In this document: positions 22,693-31,057 of the stretch, in pieces
Layout: each line of letters begins with the position of its first letter
Position numbering within the stretch: position 1 is the first letter of the stretch
Assembly (NCBI GenBank): GCA_964345895.1
Contig: CAYFSQ010000001.1
Location: forward strand, 1-64,000
Reading direction: 5' to 3'
Length of the DNA: 64,000 bases
Source of the DNA: DTU024 sp964345895
Lineage (GTDB): Bacteria; Bacillota; Clostridia; Christensenellales; Aristaeellaceae
Position numbers and translations under genes: made by a program
Notes under the pieces: generated by a model
What the model was told of the DNA's origin: nothing
Seen by the model: only the letters and a program-made list of their open reading frames with translations
Database searches by the model: none

Positions 22693-23337
22693 ATGGACAT
22701 AAGCACGCTGCGTTTTAACGACAAGGGACTGATTCCCGCCATTGTGGTGGATGCCGACACCAACCAGGTGTTGATGCTGGCCTACATGAACGAGGAATCC
22801 CTGCGCCTGACGATGGAAAAGGGGCTGACCACCTTTTATAGCCGCAGCCGCCAAAGGCTGTGGACAAAGGGGGAAACCAGCGGCCATTACCAGCATGTTC
22901 TGTCCATTACCCCGGACTGCGATGGCGATACCCTGAAAGTGCTGGTACGCAAGGAAGGGCCTTCCTGCCACCTGAACACCGAAACCTGCTTTGACCGCGA
23001 ACCTATTTTTGAGGGGGAGGGCTCCGCATTTTCCATGACGGGGCTGATGGAACTGCTTCAAGGCCGCAAGCAGAACCCGCCCCCCGGCTCGTATACCAGC
23101 TACCTGTTTGAAAAAGGGTTGGATAAAATCCTCAAAAAGGTAGGGGAAGAAACCACCGAGGTGATTATCGCCGCCAAAGCAGAGGATAAGAAGGAAACCA
23201 TTTATGAAATTGCCGACCTTGCTTACCATGTTATGGTGCTGATGGTGGAAGCGGGTATTTCCCTTCAGGATATCGCGCAGGAACTGGCCTCAAGGCATGT
23301 GGTGGACAAGAAAGTTAAACAGGAAAAGATGACGTGA
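22693..23337 (+). CDS. hisIE: Bifunctional phosphoribosyl-AMP cyclohydrolase / phosphoribosyl-ATP diphosphatase
   Basis: 214 residues joining two enzymes. Residues 1 to about 110 are the HisI cyclohydrolase with MLAYMNEESL, TPDCDGDTLKVLV and the zinc cysteines in SCHLNTETCF. From about residue 120 comes the HisE diphosphatase, with LDKILKKVGEETTEVIIAAK and an acidic helical pattern. Together they perform steps two and three of histidine synthesis. It is the last his gene; the following DUF1275 gene starts at an overlapping GTGA. Confidence 0.93.
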   Translation: MDISTLRFNDKGLIPAIVVDADTNQVLMLAYMNEESLRLTMEKGLTTFYSRSRQRLWTKGETSGHYQHVLSITPDCDGDTLKVLVRKEGPSCHLNTETCFDREPIFEGEGSAFSMTGLMELLQGRKQNPPPGSYTSYLFEKGLDKILKKVGEETTEVIIAAKAEDKKETIYEIADLAYHVMVLMVEAGISLQDIAQELASRHVVDKKVKQEKMT

Positions 23338-24011
23338 AGAAACCAATATCTCCCTTTATCAGCGTGTTTTTAAAAAGCAAAACCTCTTTGCTGACAGTGC
23401 TCAGCGGCATGCTGAACAGCCTGTCCCTGCTGTTTTTTGGCCAGACTGTAACCCATCACACCGGCAATTTGACCAAGCTGGCCCAGGGTTTAGCCCAAGG
23501 GGAGATGGACATCGTGCTGCTGATGCTTTCCCTGGTGGTGTGCTATTTCCTGGGGGCTATGGTATCGGGCCTTATTTTTGCGCCCCAGCAGGGGCTCTTA
23601 AGCCGCCGCTACGGGGTGTTGATGATCGGTGCAGGCGTGCTGCTGATTTTTCTGACGCAGATTGTGGGCCCGAATACCTTGATGGCGCCGATGCTGGCCA
23701 TGCTGTCGGGCATCCAGAACGGCATGTATTTAACCCACAAGGATATGCTGCTGCGCTCCACCCATATGACGGGTTACCTGTCGGATATGGGCTTCCTTCT
23801 TTCCAGGATTATTAGGGAAAAGGGCGAAAAGGCCGAGCGTTTCTGGCTGGTGTTCTTCCACCTGCTGGCTTTTGTGCTGGGCGGTGTGCTGGGGGTGCTG
23901 CTGATGCCCCAGGGTTTTGAAGTTGCTATGTTTATAATTGGTCTGCTGTATCTGCTGGTGGGCATTGCCTTTGTCTACATCGGCTTAAAGCCTTACCCCA
24001 AAGCCCAGTAA
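23334..24011 (+). CDS. YoaK/DUF1275 family membrane protein
   Basis: 225 residues with about six hydrophobic helices and the family pattern: an early NSLSLLFFGQTVTHHTGNLTKLA, FLGAMVSGLIF, a central GIQNGMYL and a final pair of helices. DUF1275 proteins resemble small transporters, but no substrate is established. It starts with GTG overlapping the hisIE stop by 4 bases, so it belongs to the his operon. That position allows a guess at export or uptake of a histidine-related compound, with no direct support. A terminator follows. Confidence 0.75.
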   Translation: MKKPISPFISVFLKSKTSLLTVLSGMLNSLSLLFFGQTVTHHTGNLTKLAQGLAQGEMDIVLLMLSLVVCYFLGAMVSGLIFAPQQGLLSRRYGVLMIGAGVLLIFLTQIVGPNTLMAPMLAMLSGIQNGMYLTHKDMLLRSTHMTGYLSDMGFLLSRIIREKGEKAERFWLVFFHLLAFVLGGVLGVLLMPQGFEVAMFIIGLLYLLVGIAFVYIGLKPYPKAQ

Positions 24012-24030
24012 ACGAAAAGGGATTATCAAA

Positions 24031-24060
24031 CGGGGAGGCATTGCCTTCCCGCTTTCTTTT
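24031..24060 (+). terminator. Terminator of the his operon
   Basis: CGGGGAGGC and GCCTTCCCG pair (one G-T wobble) around ATT, followed by CTTTCTTTT. Confidence 0.7.
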
Positions 24061-24114
24061 ACATATACCCATATGGTATCGGCGGAGGCTGGCCCAACAG
24101 ACAGGGCTGCAATG

Positions 24115-24123
24115 TGGTATAAT
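24115..24123 (+). promoter_or_regulatory. Extended -10 promoter of the ywlG-sfsA-yggS group
   Basis: TGGTATAAT at 24115-24123, 22 bases before the ywlG start. The -35 region is poor, as expected when an extended -10 is present. Confidence 0.5.
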
Positions 24124-24145
24124 AAGGGAGACAGGAGGGGTGGAC

Positions 24146-24691
24146 ATGTTACACGAAATTGAAAAACAAGCCCGTCAGGCCATGGAAGAGCTTCTTGCCC
24201 AGGCAAAATTAATGCCAGGCCAGGTATTGGTTATTGGCTGTTCCACCAGTGAAATTGTGGGCAACCGCATTGGGAAGGGGTCCAGCATGGAGGCGGCTCA
24301 GGCGGTGCTCAAGGGCATTGCCCAGCCCTTGCAAGAAGGGGGCATCCGCTTGGCGGCCCAGTGCTGCGAACACTTGAACCGCGCGCTGATTGTGGAAAGG
24401 GAAACGGCTGAAATACTTCAGCTGACCATGGTTAATGTTGTACCCCAGCCAGACGCCGGCGGATCCTTTCCGGTAACGGTATACAACCATATGCGCGACC
24501 CCGTCGCGGTGGAATATATTACGGCAGATGCGGGGATTGATATCGGCGGCACGCTGATTGGCATGCACCTAAGGCCTGTCGCCGTCCCTGTGCGGCTTAG
24601 CTTGAACCGCATCGGTGAAGCCCATATCCTGTGCGCCCGTACACGGCCTAAGTATATCGGCGGCCCCAGGGCAGCATATCTGGAGATGTAG
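24146..24691 (+). CDS. YwlG family protein (UPF0340, TIGR01440)
   Basis: 181 residues of a conserved Firmicutes family with unknown biochemical role. Features that identify it are VIGCSTSEIVGNRIGKGSS, the QCCEHLNRALIVE segment, the GGSFPVTVYNHMRDPVAVEYI region and DIGGTLIGMHL. The ATG at 24146 is chosen because ACAGGAGGGG lies upstream; earlier codons in the frame overlap the promoter. It is first of a forward group with SfsA and YggS; nothing in the neighbourhood gives a clear task. Confidence 0.85.
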   Translation: MLHEIEKQARQAMEELLAQAKLMPGQVLVIGCSTSEIVGNRIGKGSSMEAAQAVLKGIAQPLQEGGIRLAAQCCEHLNRALIVERETAEILQLTMVNVVPQPDAGGSFPVTVYNHMRDPVAVEYITADAGIDIGGTLIGMHLRPVAVPVRLSLNRIGEAHILCARTRPKYIGGPRAAYLEM

Positions 24692-24697
24692 AGAACC

Positions 24698-24736
24698 ATG
24701 TTCAATCTGTTCAGAAACGAAATGTGTCCACGATGA
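24698..24736 (+). CDS. Possible 12-codon coupling ORF before sfsA
   Basis: ATG at 24698 opens a 12-residue ORF (MFNLFRNEMCPR) whose TGA overlaps the sfsA ATG as ATGA. sfsA has no clear Shine-Dalgarno of its own, so this mini-ORF could deliver ribosomes to it. The ORF has only a weak ribosome binding site itself. It could be chance. Confidence 0.3.
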   Translation: MFNLFRNEMCPR

Positions 24737-25431
24737 CAAGGGCTCAAAGCACTGTGCATCCGCTGTATCCTAAAACAATGCTGGCACGGTTTTTAAGCCG
24801 TCCCAATCGCTTCATCGCCCATGTGGAAGCCGGGGGCGAAACGCTGGTTTGCCATGTGAAAAACACGGGCAGATGCAAGGAACTGCTGCTGCCGGGGGCC
24901 TTGGTGGTCATCGCCCCAGCCCAAAATCCCCTGCGCAAAACGAAGTACGACCTGGTGGCCGTCTACAAAGGGGATATGCTGATTAACATTGACAGTCAAG
25001 CACCCAATGTGGTTGCATATGCATGGCTTAAGGAACAATATCCCGATGCCATTGTGAAAAGGGAGGCCGTGTTTGAGCATTCTCGGCTGGATTTCCATGT
25101 ATCCAAGGAAGGGTTCAGCCTATATGTGGAAGTGAAGGGCTGCACCCTGGAGGAAGATGGATTGGCTCTTTTTCCCGATGCACCGACGGAGCGCGGGGTC
25201 AAGCATCTGAATACCCTGGTGTCCTGTGTACAGCAGGGGCATCAGGCCATGGCATTGTTTGTTATACAGATGCGTCCTGTACGGTTTTTTTCGCCCCATG
25301 ATGCCATGCATCCCGGCTTTGGGGAAGCCTTGCGCCGTGCTGCGGCTGCCAATGTACGGCTTGCAGCCTACGATTGTCTGGTGCAGCCGGAGGGGCTGGC
25401 CATTCATGCCCCGGTACCTGTGCTGTTATAA
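24733..25431 (+). CDS. sfsA: SfsA family DNA-binding/nuclease-like protein
   Basis: 232 residues. Family landmarks: RFLSRPNRFIAHVE, CHVKNTGRCKELLLPGA, the acidic pair region HSRLDFHV and VEVKGCTLEEDGLALFPDAPTERG, then HPGFGEALRRAA. SfsA was named for sugar fermentation stimulation in E. coli; structure-based work relates it to nuclease-like DNA-binding proteins, and its function remains uncertain. Start choice is weak: ATG at 24733 (overlapping a mini-ORF stop) or the GTG nine bases upstream. Confidence 0.85.
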   Translation: MTRAQSTVHPLYPKTMLARFLSRPNRFIAHVEAGGETLVCHVKNTGRCKELLLPGALVVIAPAQNPLRKTKYDLVAVYKGDMLINIDSQAPNVVAYAWLKEQYPDAIVKREAVFEHSRLDFHVSKEGFSLYVEVKGCTLEEDGLALFPDAPTERGVKHLNTLVSCVQQGHQAMALFVIQMRPVRFFSPHDAMHPGFGEALRRAAAANVRLAAYDCLVQPEGLAIHAPVPVLL

Positions 25432-25451
25432 TGCTGGAAGGAGATAAACTG

Positions 25452-26165
25452 GTGGATACACAGCGTGACAACATCAAATTTCTTGCGGACAATGTGGCGG
25501 AGATACGCCACCAAATTGCGCAGGCTGCCAAGGAAGCGGGCCGAAGGGCAGAGGATATATTGCTGTGCTCCGTTTGCAAGAGCCAGCCTGCTGAGCTGAT
25601 TCTGGCAAGCGCTTCCCTTCCCATCGACTTGTTTGGCGAGAACCGCATGCAGGAGCTGGTCAGCCACCACGAAGCGGGCTTATATGGGCAGAAACCCTGC
25701 CACTTCGTGGGCCATCTGCAAACCAACAAGGTGCGCAGGGTGGTGGGGCTTGTCAGCATGATTCAGAGCGTCAACAGCATCCGCCTGCTGGACAGCATCA
25801 ACCTGGAAGCTGAAAAACAGGGGATTGTGCAGGATATCCTGATGGAAATCAATATTGGTGACGAAGAAACCAAGATGGGCGCATCGGAGGAAGCGCTATG
25901 GCCCATGCTGGACAACGCCCTTGCTAAAAAGAATGTCAGGCTGCGGGGGCTGATGGCCATACCGCCTGCCTTTGACAATTCGCCGGAAAGCCGCCGGTAC
26001 TTTGCTGCCATGCGCAGCCTGCTGCAAAAAGCGCAGCAGCATGTGGGACAGGCAGCAACGCTGGATACCCTGTCCATGGGCATGACGGACAGCTACCTTG
26101 CAGCCATTTTAGAAGGGGCAACCCTCGTCCGGGTAGGGCGGGGCATCTACGGCGAGCGGGTATAA
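25452..26165 (+). CDS. PLP homeostasis protein, YggS/YlmE family
   Basis: 237 residues, an alanine-racemase-like barrel that binds pyridoxal phosphate without known enzyme activity and helps keep free PLP low. Motifs: LLCSVCKSQP with the PLP lysine, FGENRMQEL, HFVGHLQTNKVRRVV, IQSVNSIRLLDSI, and the end LDTLSMGMTDSYLAAILEGATLVRVGRGIYG. I choose the GTG at 25452 because GGAAGGAG lies 8 bases upstream and the protein then starts where relatives do. An ATG at 25431 overlapping the sfsA stop is the alternative. Confidence 0.88.
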   Translation: MDTQRDNIKFLADNVAEIRHQIAQAAKEAGRRAEDILLCSVCKSQPAELILASASLPIDLFGENRMQELVSHHEAGLYGQKPCHFVGHLQTNKVRRVVGLVSMIQSVNSIRLLDSINLEAEKQGIVQDILMEINIGDEETKMGASEEALWPMLDNALAKKNVRLRGLMAIPPAFDNSPESRRYFAAMRSLLQKAQQHVGQAATLDTLSMGMTDSYLAAILEGATLVRVGRGIYGERV

Positions 26166-26205
26166 TTAAGTGTAGAAGCAACCAAAACATTTACAGGAGG
26201 ATACG

Positions 26206-26544
26206 ATGGACAAGATACTTTTTTATGGCATGACGGGGGAAAAGATGTGCTTTCAGCATGTGCTGATGAATGCCCTGGATTTACACGGCGATGGGAAGAC
26301 GGTGCACATCGTCTTTGAAGGCGCGTCGGTGAAGCTGGTTCCCCAGTTCGAAAAGGAAGAGAACGCATTGTACAAAAAGGCGAAGGAGCTCGGGCTCATT
26401 GCCGGCGTCTGCCTTGCCTGTTCCAAGGTACTGGGCGTGTTTGACGAGGTGGAAAAGAGCGGCCTGTCCCTGCTGGATGACATGAACGGCCACGCGGGCA
26501 TGAAGCGTTTTATCAACTCGGGCTATCATGTGATCAGCATGTAA
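26206..26544 (+). CDS. DsrE-like small cytoplasmic protein
   Basis: 112 residues with the DsrE/DsrF-like fold pattern: MDKILFYGMTGEKMCFQHVLMNA, a central VHIVFEGASVKLV, and two cysteines in GVCLACSKVLGVFDE at the position where some relatives keep a sulfur-carrying cysteine. Proteins of this group take part in sulfur transfer or have unknown roles. AGGAGG precedes the ATG. It sits 15 bases before ogt in a forward run. I do not assign a pathway. Confidence 0.65.
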   Translation: MDKILFYGMTGEKMCFQHVLMNALDLHGDGKTVHIVFEGASVKLVPQFEKEENALYKKAKELGLIAGVCLACSKVLGVFDEVEKSGLSLLDDMNGHAGMKRFINSGYHVISM

Positions 26545-26559
26545 AAGCAAGGAGGGCTT

Positions 26560-27090
26560 ATGGTGGCTACTACCATATATCTTTCTCCCCTTGGGCCTAT
26601 GCTGCTGCGCAGCCATGGCGAGGCAATCTCCGGCCTGTGGTTTGCAGGGGCGAAGTACGCCCCGCCGCAGCCTGCAGAAACCGTAGAAATAGACGCATTG
26701 CCTGTCTTTTTACAAGCCAGGGACTGGTTGGATCGCTATTTCAGGGGACAAAACCCAGGTGCTCTGCCGCCCCTTCACCTTGAGGGCAGCGCTTTTCGCC
26801 AAGCAGTATGGGCTGTGCTGCAAAGCATTCCATATGGTCATACGATGACCTATGGCGAGATTGCTCAACACCTTGAAAAGAAGCTGGGCAGACCCATGTC
26901 GGCCCAGGCGGTGGGGGGAGCCGTGGGACATAACCCCGTGTCTATTCTGGTGCCTTGCCACCGTGTGGTGGGGGCAGATGGAAGCCTTACAGGCTATGCA
27001 GGGGGGATGGATAAAAAGATCTCCCTGCTGACCCTGGAGAAGACAGACATGCAGGGTCTGTATCCCCCCAAGAGCGGCACCGCCATATAA
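26560..27090 (+). CDS. ogt: Methylated-DNA--protein-cysteine methyltransferase
   Basis: 176 residues. The suicide DNA-repair enzyme takes methyl groups from O6-methylguanine onto its active cysteine in VPCHRVVG. Other family segments are FRQAVWAVLQSIPYGHTMTYGEIA, AVGGAVGHNPVSI and LTGYAGG. No AraC-like regulatory domain is fused. GGAGGG precedes the ATG. A strong bidirectional terminator follows. Confidence 0.93.
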   Translation: MVATTIYLSPLGPMLLRSHGEAISGLWFAGAKYAPPQPAETVEIDALPVFLQARDWLDRYFRGQNPGALPPLHLEGSAFRQAVWAVLQSIPYGHTMTYGEIAQHLEKKLGRPMSAQAVGGAVGHNPVSILVPCHRVVGADGSLTGYAGGMDKKISLLTLEKTDMQGLYPPKSGTAI

Positions 27091-27093
27091 GAA

Positions 27094-27121
27094 AAAGCCT
27101 CTTCCACTGGGAAGAGGCTTT
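27094..27121. terminator. Bidirectional intrinsic terminator
   Basis: AAAGCCTCTTCC pairs with GGAAGAGGCTTT around ACTG-type loop bases, a 12-bp stem between convergent ogt and the pirin gene. Confidence 0.85.
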
Positions 27122-27133
27122 ATTCATAACCGC

Positions 27134-27979
27134 TTAGTTTTCGTAATCGACGCCGTCCTTCAGGAAAGTGCCGTTGCGCAGTTCAGAGAAGGCGTGGCGC
27201 AGTTCGGTGTCGGTATTCATCACGATGGGGACGCCCCAGGAGATTGGTTCGTCCAGCCGCTTGCTGGAAACAAACAGAATTTCAATGGGGGTATCCTGGG
27301 CCTGGATGTGAAGGGTGGTGCCATTGGTGGTTAAAGCGGCGGTTTTCTCGGCAATCGGTGTCCCGGCGACCACAGCATTCCCCAACAGAGTAAACACAAA
27401 CGCGCTGTTATCTTCCGGTACGTCCAAGGTGACGGAAGCGCCGGCATCCAGGTGGATGTCATAGTAGTCCAGCGGCTGATAAGCGCTCTGAAAGCCCTTG
27501 TGATCCTTGTAAGAGCCGGCCAGCAGACGCAGTTTGCCGCCCTCCAAGGGGATTTCCTCGATGGTTTCCTTCTTGATGGCATGGTAGTTCGGCTTGGCCA
27601 TCTTATGGCGGGCAGGCATGTTCAACCACAGCTGTACCCCCAGCATGCGGGGGCCGGCGGGCAGCTTTTCCTCGTGCATGATGCCGGAACCGGCAGTCAT
27701 CCACTGCACTTCGCCATCGGTTACCGTATCCTCATTGCCAATGCTATCCCGATGGGTCATGGCGCCGGAGGACATGAAACTCACCGTCTCGATGCCCCGA
27801 TGGGGGTGCATGGGAAACCCGGCGATATAGTCCTGGGGGTTGGTGCTGTCAAAGGAATCCAGCATTAAAAAGGGGTCGTAGGCATCCACGGTGCCGTGGC
27901 CTAACACGCGAACCAGTTTGACGCCTGCCCCGTCTATGGCAGGGACGCCCCGTACTTGTTGTTTAATTGTTCTCTCCAT
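27134..27979 (-). CDS. Pirin family protein
   Basis: 281 residues, a bicupin. The N-terminal cupin keeps the iron ligands: FPMHPHRGIETVSFM (His and His) and SGIMHEEKLP (His and Glu). It also contains LGVQLWLNMPARHKM. Some pirins act as quercetinases and others as redox sensors; the role here is unknown. AAGGGGG lies ahead of the ATG. It diverges from the second pyruvate kinase gene across about 180 bases, in which I see a GTAAAAT direct repeat but no convincing promoter. Pirin binding to pyruvate dehydrogenase has been reported in Serratia, so the neighbour is suggestive at most. Confidence 0.88.
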   Translation of the reverse strand: MERTIKQQVRGVPAIDGAGVKLVRVLGHGTVDAYDPFLMLDSFDSTNPQDYIAGFPMHPHRGIETVSFMSSGAMTHRDSIGNEDTVTDGEVQWMTAGSGIMHEEKLPAGPRMLGVQLWLNMPARHKMAKPNYHAIKKETIEEIPLEGGKLRLLAGSYKDHKGFQSAYQPLDYYDIHLDAGASVTLDVPEDNSAFVFTLLGNAVVAGTPIAEKTAALTTNGTTLHIQAQDTPIEILFVSSKRLDEPISWGVPIVMNTDTELRHAFSELRNGTFLKDGVDYEN

Positions 27980-28158
27980 GATAATAACCCCCTTATCATG
28001 TTTAATATACCCATCCTTTCAGAATTAAAACGCCCTTAACCAGCAGTTTGATTTGTGTAAAATCCAGGTAAAATACTGGCTAATCATGGGTGGAAGGCTT
28101 GAAAGACCACTTCGTATCCGTTAAGATATTTTCAGAAAAATATACTGGGGGGACAGCC

Positions 28159-29661
28159 ATGAGAACAGAGGATGCACGCAGGCTGCTGTGGCAGCTGACA
28201 GAGCTGCGCAAGCAAGTGCAGGAGGATGGGGCAGCCCTGTATAAAGAATGGAAGCCAGATATTAAGCGTGAAACCTTTGCTTACAGCGCTCAAAACCTGG
28301 CGGAGTATGTGGCGCTGCGGCGCCATGACTTGAGCGAACTGCAGTGGGAGCTGATTCCCGTTGGGCTTTCCTCCTTGGGCCGCCTGGAAGCCCGGGTAAT
28401 GCCCACCCTGGACTCAGTGGTGGCATCCTGTGCCCGCATCGCCGGGGAACAGAGCCCCGCCAGCTACCATATTACAGAAGACTTTCTGCAGGGAGAAGAA
28501 ACCCTGGAGCGCAATACCGAGGAGGTGCTGGGGCCAGAGCCTGAGAAGCGCTATACCCGCATCATGGTTACCCTGCCTACCGAGGCCGCCTATGATCCCC
28601 TCATTGTGGATGGCCTGGTTGCCTGCGGCATGGAGATTGCCCGCATTAATTGCTCCCACGACAACGAGAACCTGTGGGGGATGATGATTCGCAATATCCG
28701 CGATGCGGCTGCCAAGCACCGCCGCAATGTGCGCATCAGCATGGAGATTCCCGGCCCCAAAATCCGGATTGACCGCACAATGACCACCATGCGCAAACCC
28801 CGCGTCGTGGTGGGGGATCATATCTACTTCACCGGCAACAAGCTGATGTACCTGCCAAGCGGCATTCAGCTGGCACTGTGCTGCAGCGTTCCGGAAATTA
28901 TTGACTACCTGACGGTGGGGGAAGTGGTGCTGATGGATGACGGCCATGTGGAAACCACCGTAGAAGAGCGCTTGGATGATGGCGTCATTTTAAGGGTCAC
29001 CCGGGTCGTCCGGGAAAAGGGGGTAACCCTAAGAGCAGAAAAGGGTATCAACTTCCCCGGAATCGATTATAAAATTCCCCTTTTGTCCCAGAGGGATGAA
29101 GAAATCATGGACTTTGTCTGCAAGAATGCCGACATCGTCGGCTGCTCCTTTGTGCGGGACAGGGACGATGTAACCCTTTTGCTGGACGAAATCAACAAAC
29201 GTATCAAAAAGAAGGATTCCATGCCTGTCATCATCAAGATTGAGACATCGGATTCCATGCGGATACTGCCCGAAATTCTGGTGACAGCCGCATCCCGGGT
29301 GTCCACTGCCATCATGATTGCCCGGGGGGATTTGGCGGTAGAGGTGGGGTATGCCAGGCTGTCTGAACTGCAGGAAGAGATTCTCTGGATCTGCGAAGCG
29401 GCCCATGTGCCCGTTATCTGGGCTACCCAGGTTGTTGAAACATTGGTAAAGACGGGCATCCCTACCAGGGCGGAGATTTCTGATGTCAGCCTGGCGGCCA
29501 AGTCGGAATGCGTCATGCTTAACAAGGGGGAACACATCAACCAGGCGGTGCTGTTTGTGGGGGATGTCCTGAGTAAGTTTGAAAAACATGTATATAAAAA
29601 GACGGCCATTTTGCGCAGGCTGACCATCGCCAGCGACCTGTTCAAGGAAGACCGTTTGTAA
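28159..29661 (+). CDS. Divergent pyruvate kinase-like protein with N-terminal extension
   Basis: 500 residues. Residues 1 to about 150 form an extra helical region unlike standard enzymes. The rest is a pyruvate kinase barrel: EIARINCSHDNEN, EIPGPKIRI, VIIKIETSDS with the catalytic lysine, MIARGDLAVEVG, WATQVVETLVKTGIPTRAEI and SECVMLNKGEH. The usual DTKGPE is altered: D becomes E, T becomes I, and the Glu117 equivalent is Lys, a change linked to K+ independence in other pyruvate kinases. No C-terminal regulatory domain is visible. It may be an active isozyme or an enzyme with altered substrate. The ATG at 28159 follows TGGGGGGA. The canonical copy is at 9871. Confidence 0.78.
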   Translation: MRTEDARRLLWQLTELRKQVQEDGAALYKEWKPDIKRETFAYSAQNLAEYVALRRHDLSELQWELIPVGLSSLGRLEARVMPTLDSVVASCARIAGEQSPASYHITEDFLQGEETLERNTEEVLGPEPEKRYTRIMVTLPTEAAYDPLIVDGLVACGMEIARINCSHDNENLWGMMIRNIRDAAAKHRRNVRISMEIPGPKIRIDRTMTTMRKPRVVVGDHIYFTGNKLMYLPSGIQLALCCSVPEIIDYLTVGEVVLMDDGHVETTVEERLDDGVILRVTRVVREKGVTLRAEKGINFPGIDYKIPLLSQRDEEIMDFVCKNADIVGCSFVRDRDDVTLLLDEINKRIKKKDSMPVIIKIETSDSMRILPEILVTAASRVSTAIMIARGDLAVEVGYARLSELQEEILWICEAAHVPVIWATQVVETLVKTGIPTRAEISDVSLAAKSECVMLNKGEHINQAVLFVGDVLSKFEKHVYKKTAILRRLTIASDLFKEDRL

Positions 29662-29677
29662 GAAAAGGGTTCAATAT

Positions 29678-29703
29678 AAAAGCCGGGCAGCTGCCCGGCT
29701 TTT
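29678..29703. terminator. Bidirectional intrinsic terminator
   Basis: AAAAGCCGGGC-AGCT-GCCCGGCTTTT, a perfect palindrome between the convergent pyruvate kinase-like gene and manA. Confidence 0.88.
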
Positions 29704-29712
29704 CATAATGGG

Positions 29713-30675
29713 TTATTCTTTCACAGGATAGCTGATCAGCAGGTGTTGCCCTGTCATCTTTAAGGGGTATCCGTCGGCCGGCAGAAAGACCGTATCTCCG
29801 GGGGCAAGGTCCAGCATGCCTTCATCCCACTTGATGTGAGCTTTTTCGATGGCTGTCAGCATCCGGAAGCGTCGGCTGTCGGGCATGAGGACGGCATCTT
29901 CACAGTCGGTATACCGCTCTGTTACAAAAAACGGACAGGCCAGCAGCAGCTCCCGCTTGCCCTTTCCCGCTTCCAGGGAAAGGATATGGGGTACGGTGGC
30001 CTCCAGGCGGCTGTCCACATCGGTAACATCAAGGGCTTGATCAAGGTGCAGCTGCCGCTTGTTGCCTTGGGCATCCGTGCGCTCCCAGTCATAGAAGCGG
30101 TAGGTTACATCGCTGCTTTGCTGTATTTCGTACAGGACGATGCCACCGCCGATGGCGTGGACGGTGCCTGCGGGGATAAAGAAAGCATCCCCTTTTTTTA
30201 CCGGCACAGAGCGCAGCAGGCTTTCCACCGTGGCACCTTCCAAGGAAGCTTCCCGCAGCTGTTCCTTTGTCACGTTTTCATTGACACCGTATATAATCCG
30301 GGCATCCTCCTGGGCGTCCAGAATAATCCATGCCTCGGTTTTCCCAAGCTTGTTTTCATTTTCCGCCGCATAGCTGTCGTCGGGGTGTACCTGCACGCTT
30401 AACTTATCCTTGGCTGCGATGAATTTCAGCAGCAGGGGGAATGTGCCGGTATGTTGCGTACCCACCAGCCTTGTGCCATAGCGGGCAATCAGCTCACCCA
30501 GGCTGCGGCCCTTTGCATCCATGCTGTTGAGGCCTTCAATGGCACTGACTTCCAGGCTTTCGCCTGTTCTGTCATCCGGAATATCCCTGTTAAACAAGGC
30601 ACGCAGCTGGCTGCCTCCCCAGGGGGTGGCTTCGCCATAGCGATAGGCTGGCTGCATGGGAATGGGGGCTAACAT
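29713..30675 (-). CDS. manA: Mannose-6-phosphate isomerase, class I
   Basis: 320 residues, the short Firmicutes type of phosphomannose isomerase, which interconverts fructose 6-phosphate and mannose 6-phosphate. Zinc-ligand motifs are seen: the VQVHPDDSYAAENE segment (Gln, His), GKTEAWIILDA (Glu) and IPAGTVHAIGGGIVLYEIQQ (His), followed by SSDVTYRFYDW. I use the ATG at 30675 with AAAGGAG upstream. It is the last gene of a seven-gene reverse operon and ends at a strong terminator. Confidence 0.92.
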   Translation of the reverse strand: MLAPIPMQPAYRYGEATPWGGSQLRALFNRDIPDDRTGESLEVSAIEGLNSMDAKGRSLGELIARYGTRLVGTQHTGTFPLLLKFIAAKDKLSVQVHPDDSYAAENENKLGKTEAWIILDAQEDARIIYGVNENVTKEQLREASLEGATVESLLRSVPVKKGDAFFIPAGTVHAIGGGIVLYEIQQSSDVTYRFYDWERTDAQGNKRQLHLDQALDVTDVDSRLEATVPHILSLEAGKGKRELLLACPFFVTERYTDCEDAVLMPDSRRFRMLTAIEKAHIKWDEGMLDLAPGDTVFLPADGYPLKMTGQHLLISYPVKE

Positions 30676-30691
30676 AAGCGCTCCTTTCAGA

Positions 30692-31048
30692 TCACACAAT
30701 GGCCTTGGTGGCGACGACGCTGACGCCGGTGCCGGCCACGTTTTCAATCAAAACATCTCCAGGCAAAATGGGCATGCGCAGCTTTGCACTTAATATTTCC
30801 TGCATGCACTGGGATATCTTATCCTTAGGGATGGGGGACATGGTTTTGACGCTGACGGGCATCTGGCTGCCCTCCACAGGGGCCACAGCCGTAATCATGC
30901 GCATGGGGGCAACGCATTCCTGGCGGGCGTAGGTATCTCCCCGCTTGCAGGCATTGTTTTCCACCATGGTTACTTCACCCTTTTCCAGCGTTACCGTCAT
31001 GCGGCAGCCCACCGGGCAGGAGATACAGGTTATCTGTTGCTGTTCCAT
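30692..31048 (-). CDS. DUF1667 domain protein
   Basis: 118 residues. An N-terminal ITCISCPVGCRMTV and a later NACKRGDTYARQE give four cysteines that probably bind a metal or iron-sulfur cluster. DUF1667 genes are usually found next to glycerol-3-phosphate dehydrogenase-like and FAD disulfide oxidoreductase genes; neither is present here, so this copy is separated from its usual partners or has another job. AAGGAG precedes the ATG. It lies between pepV and manA with short gaps. Confidence 0.78.
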   Translation of the reverse strand: MEQQQITCISCPVGCRMTVTLEKGEVTMVENNACKRGDTYARQECVAPMRMITAVAPVEGSQMPVSVKTMSPIPKDKISQCMQEILSAKLRMPILPGDVLIENVAGTGVSVVATKAIV

Positions 31049-31057
31049 GGCTTCTCC

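Noticed and set aside
27980..28158. GTAAAAT repeats and CCAG..CTGG palindrome between the pirin and pyruvate kinase-like genes
   Set aside because: The arms are only 4 bases and the repeats are A/T-rich; no matching promoter spacing supports a function.
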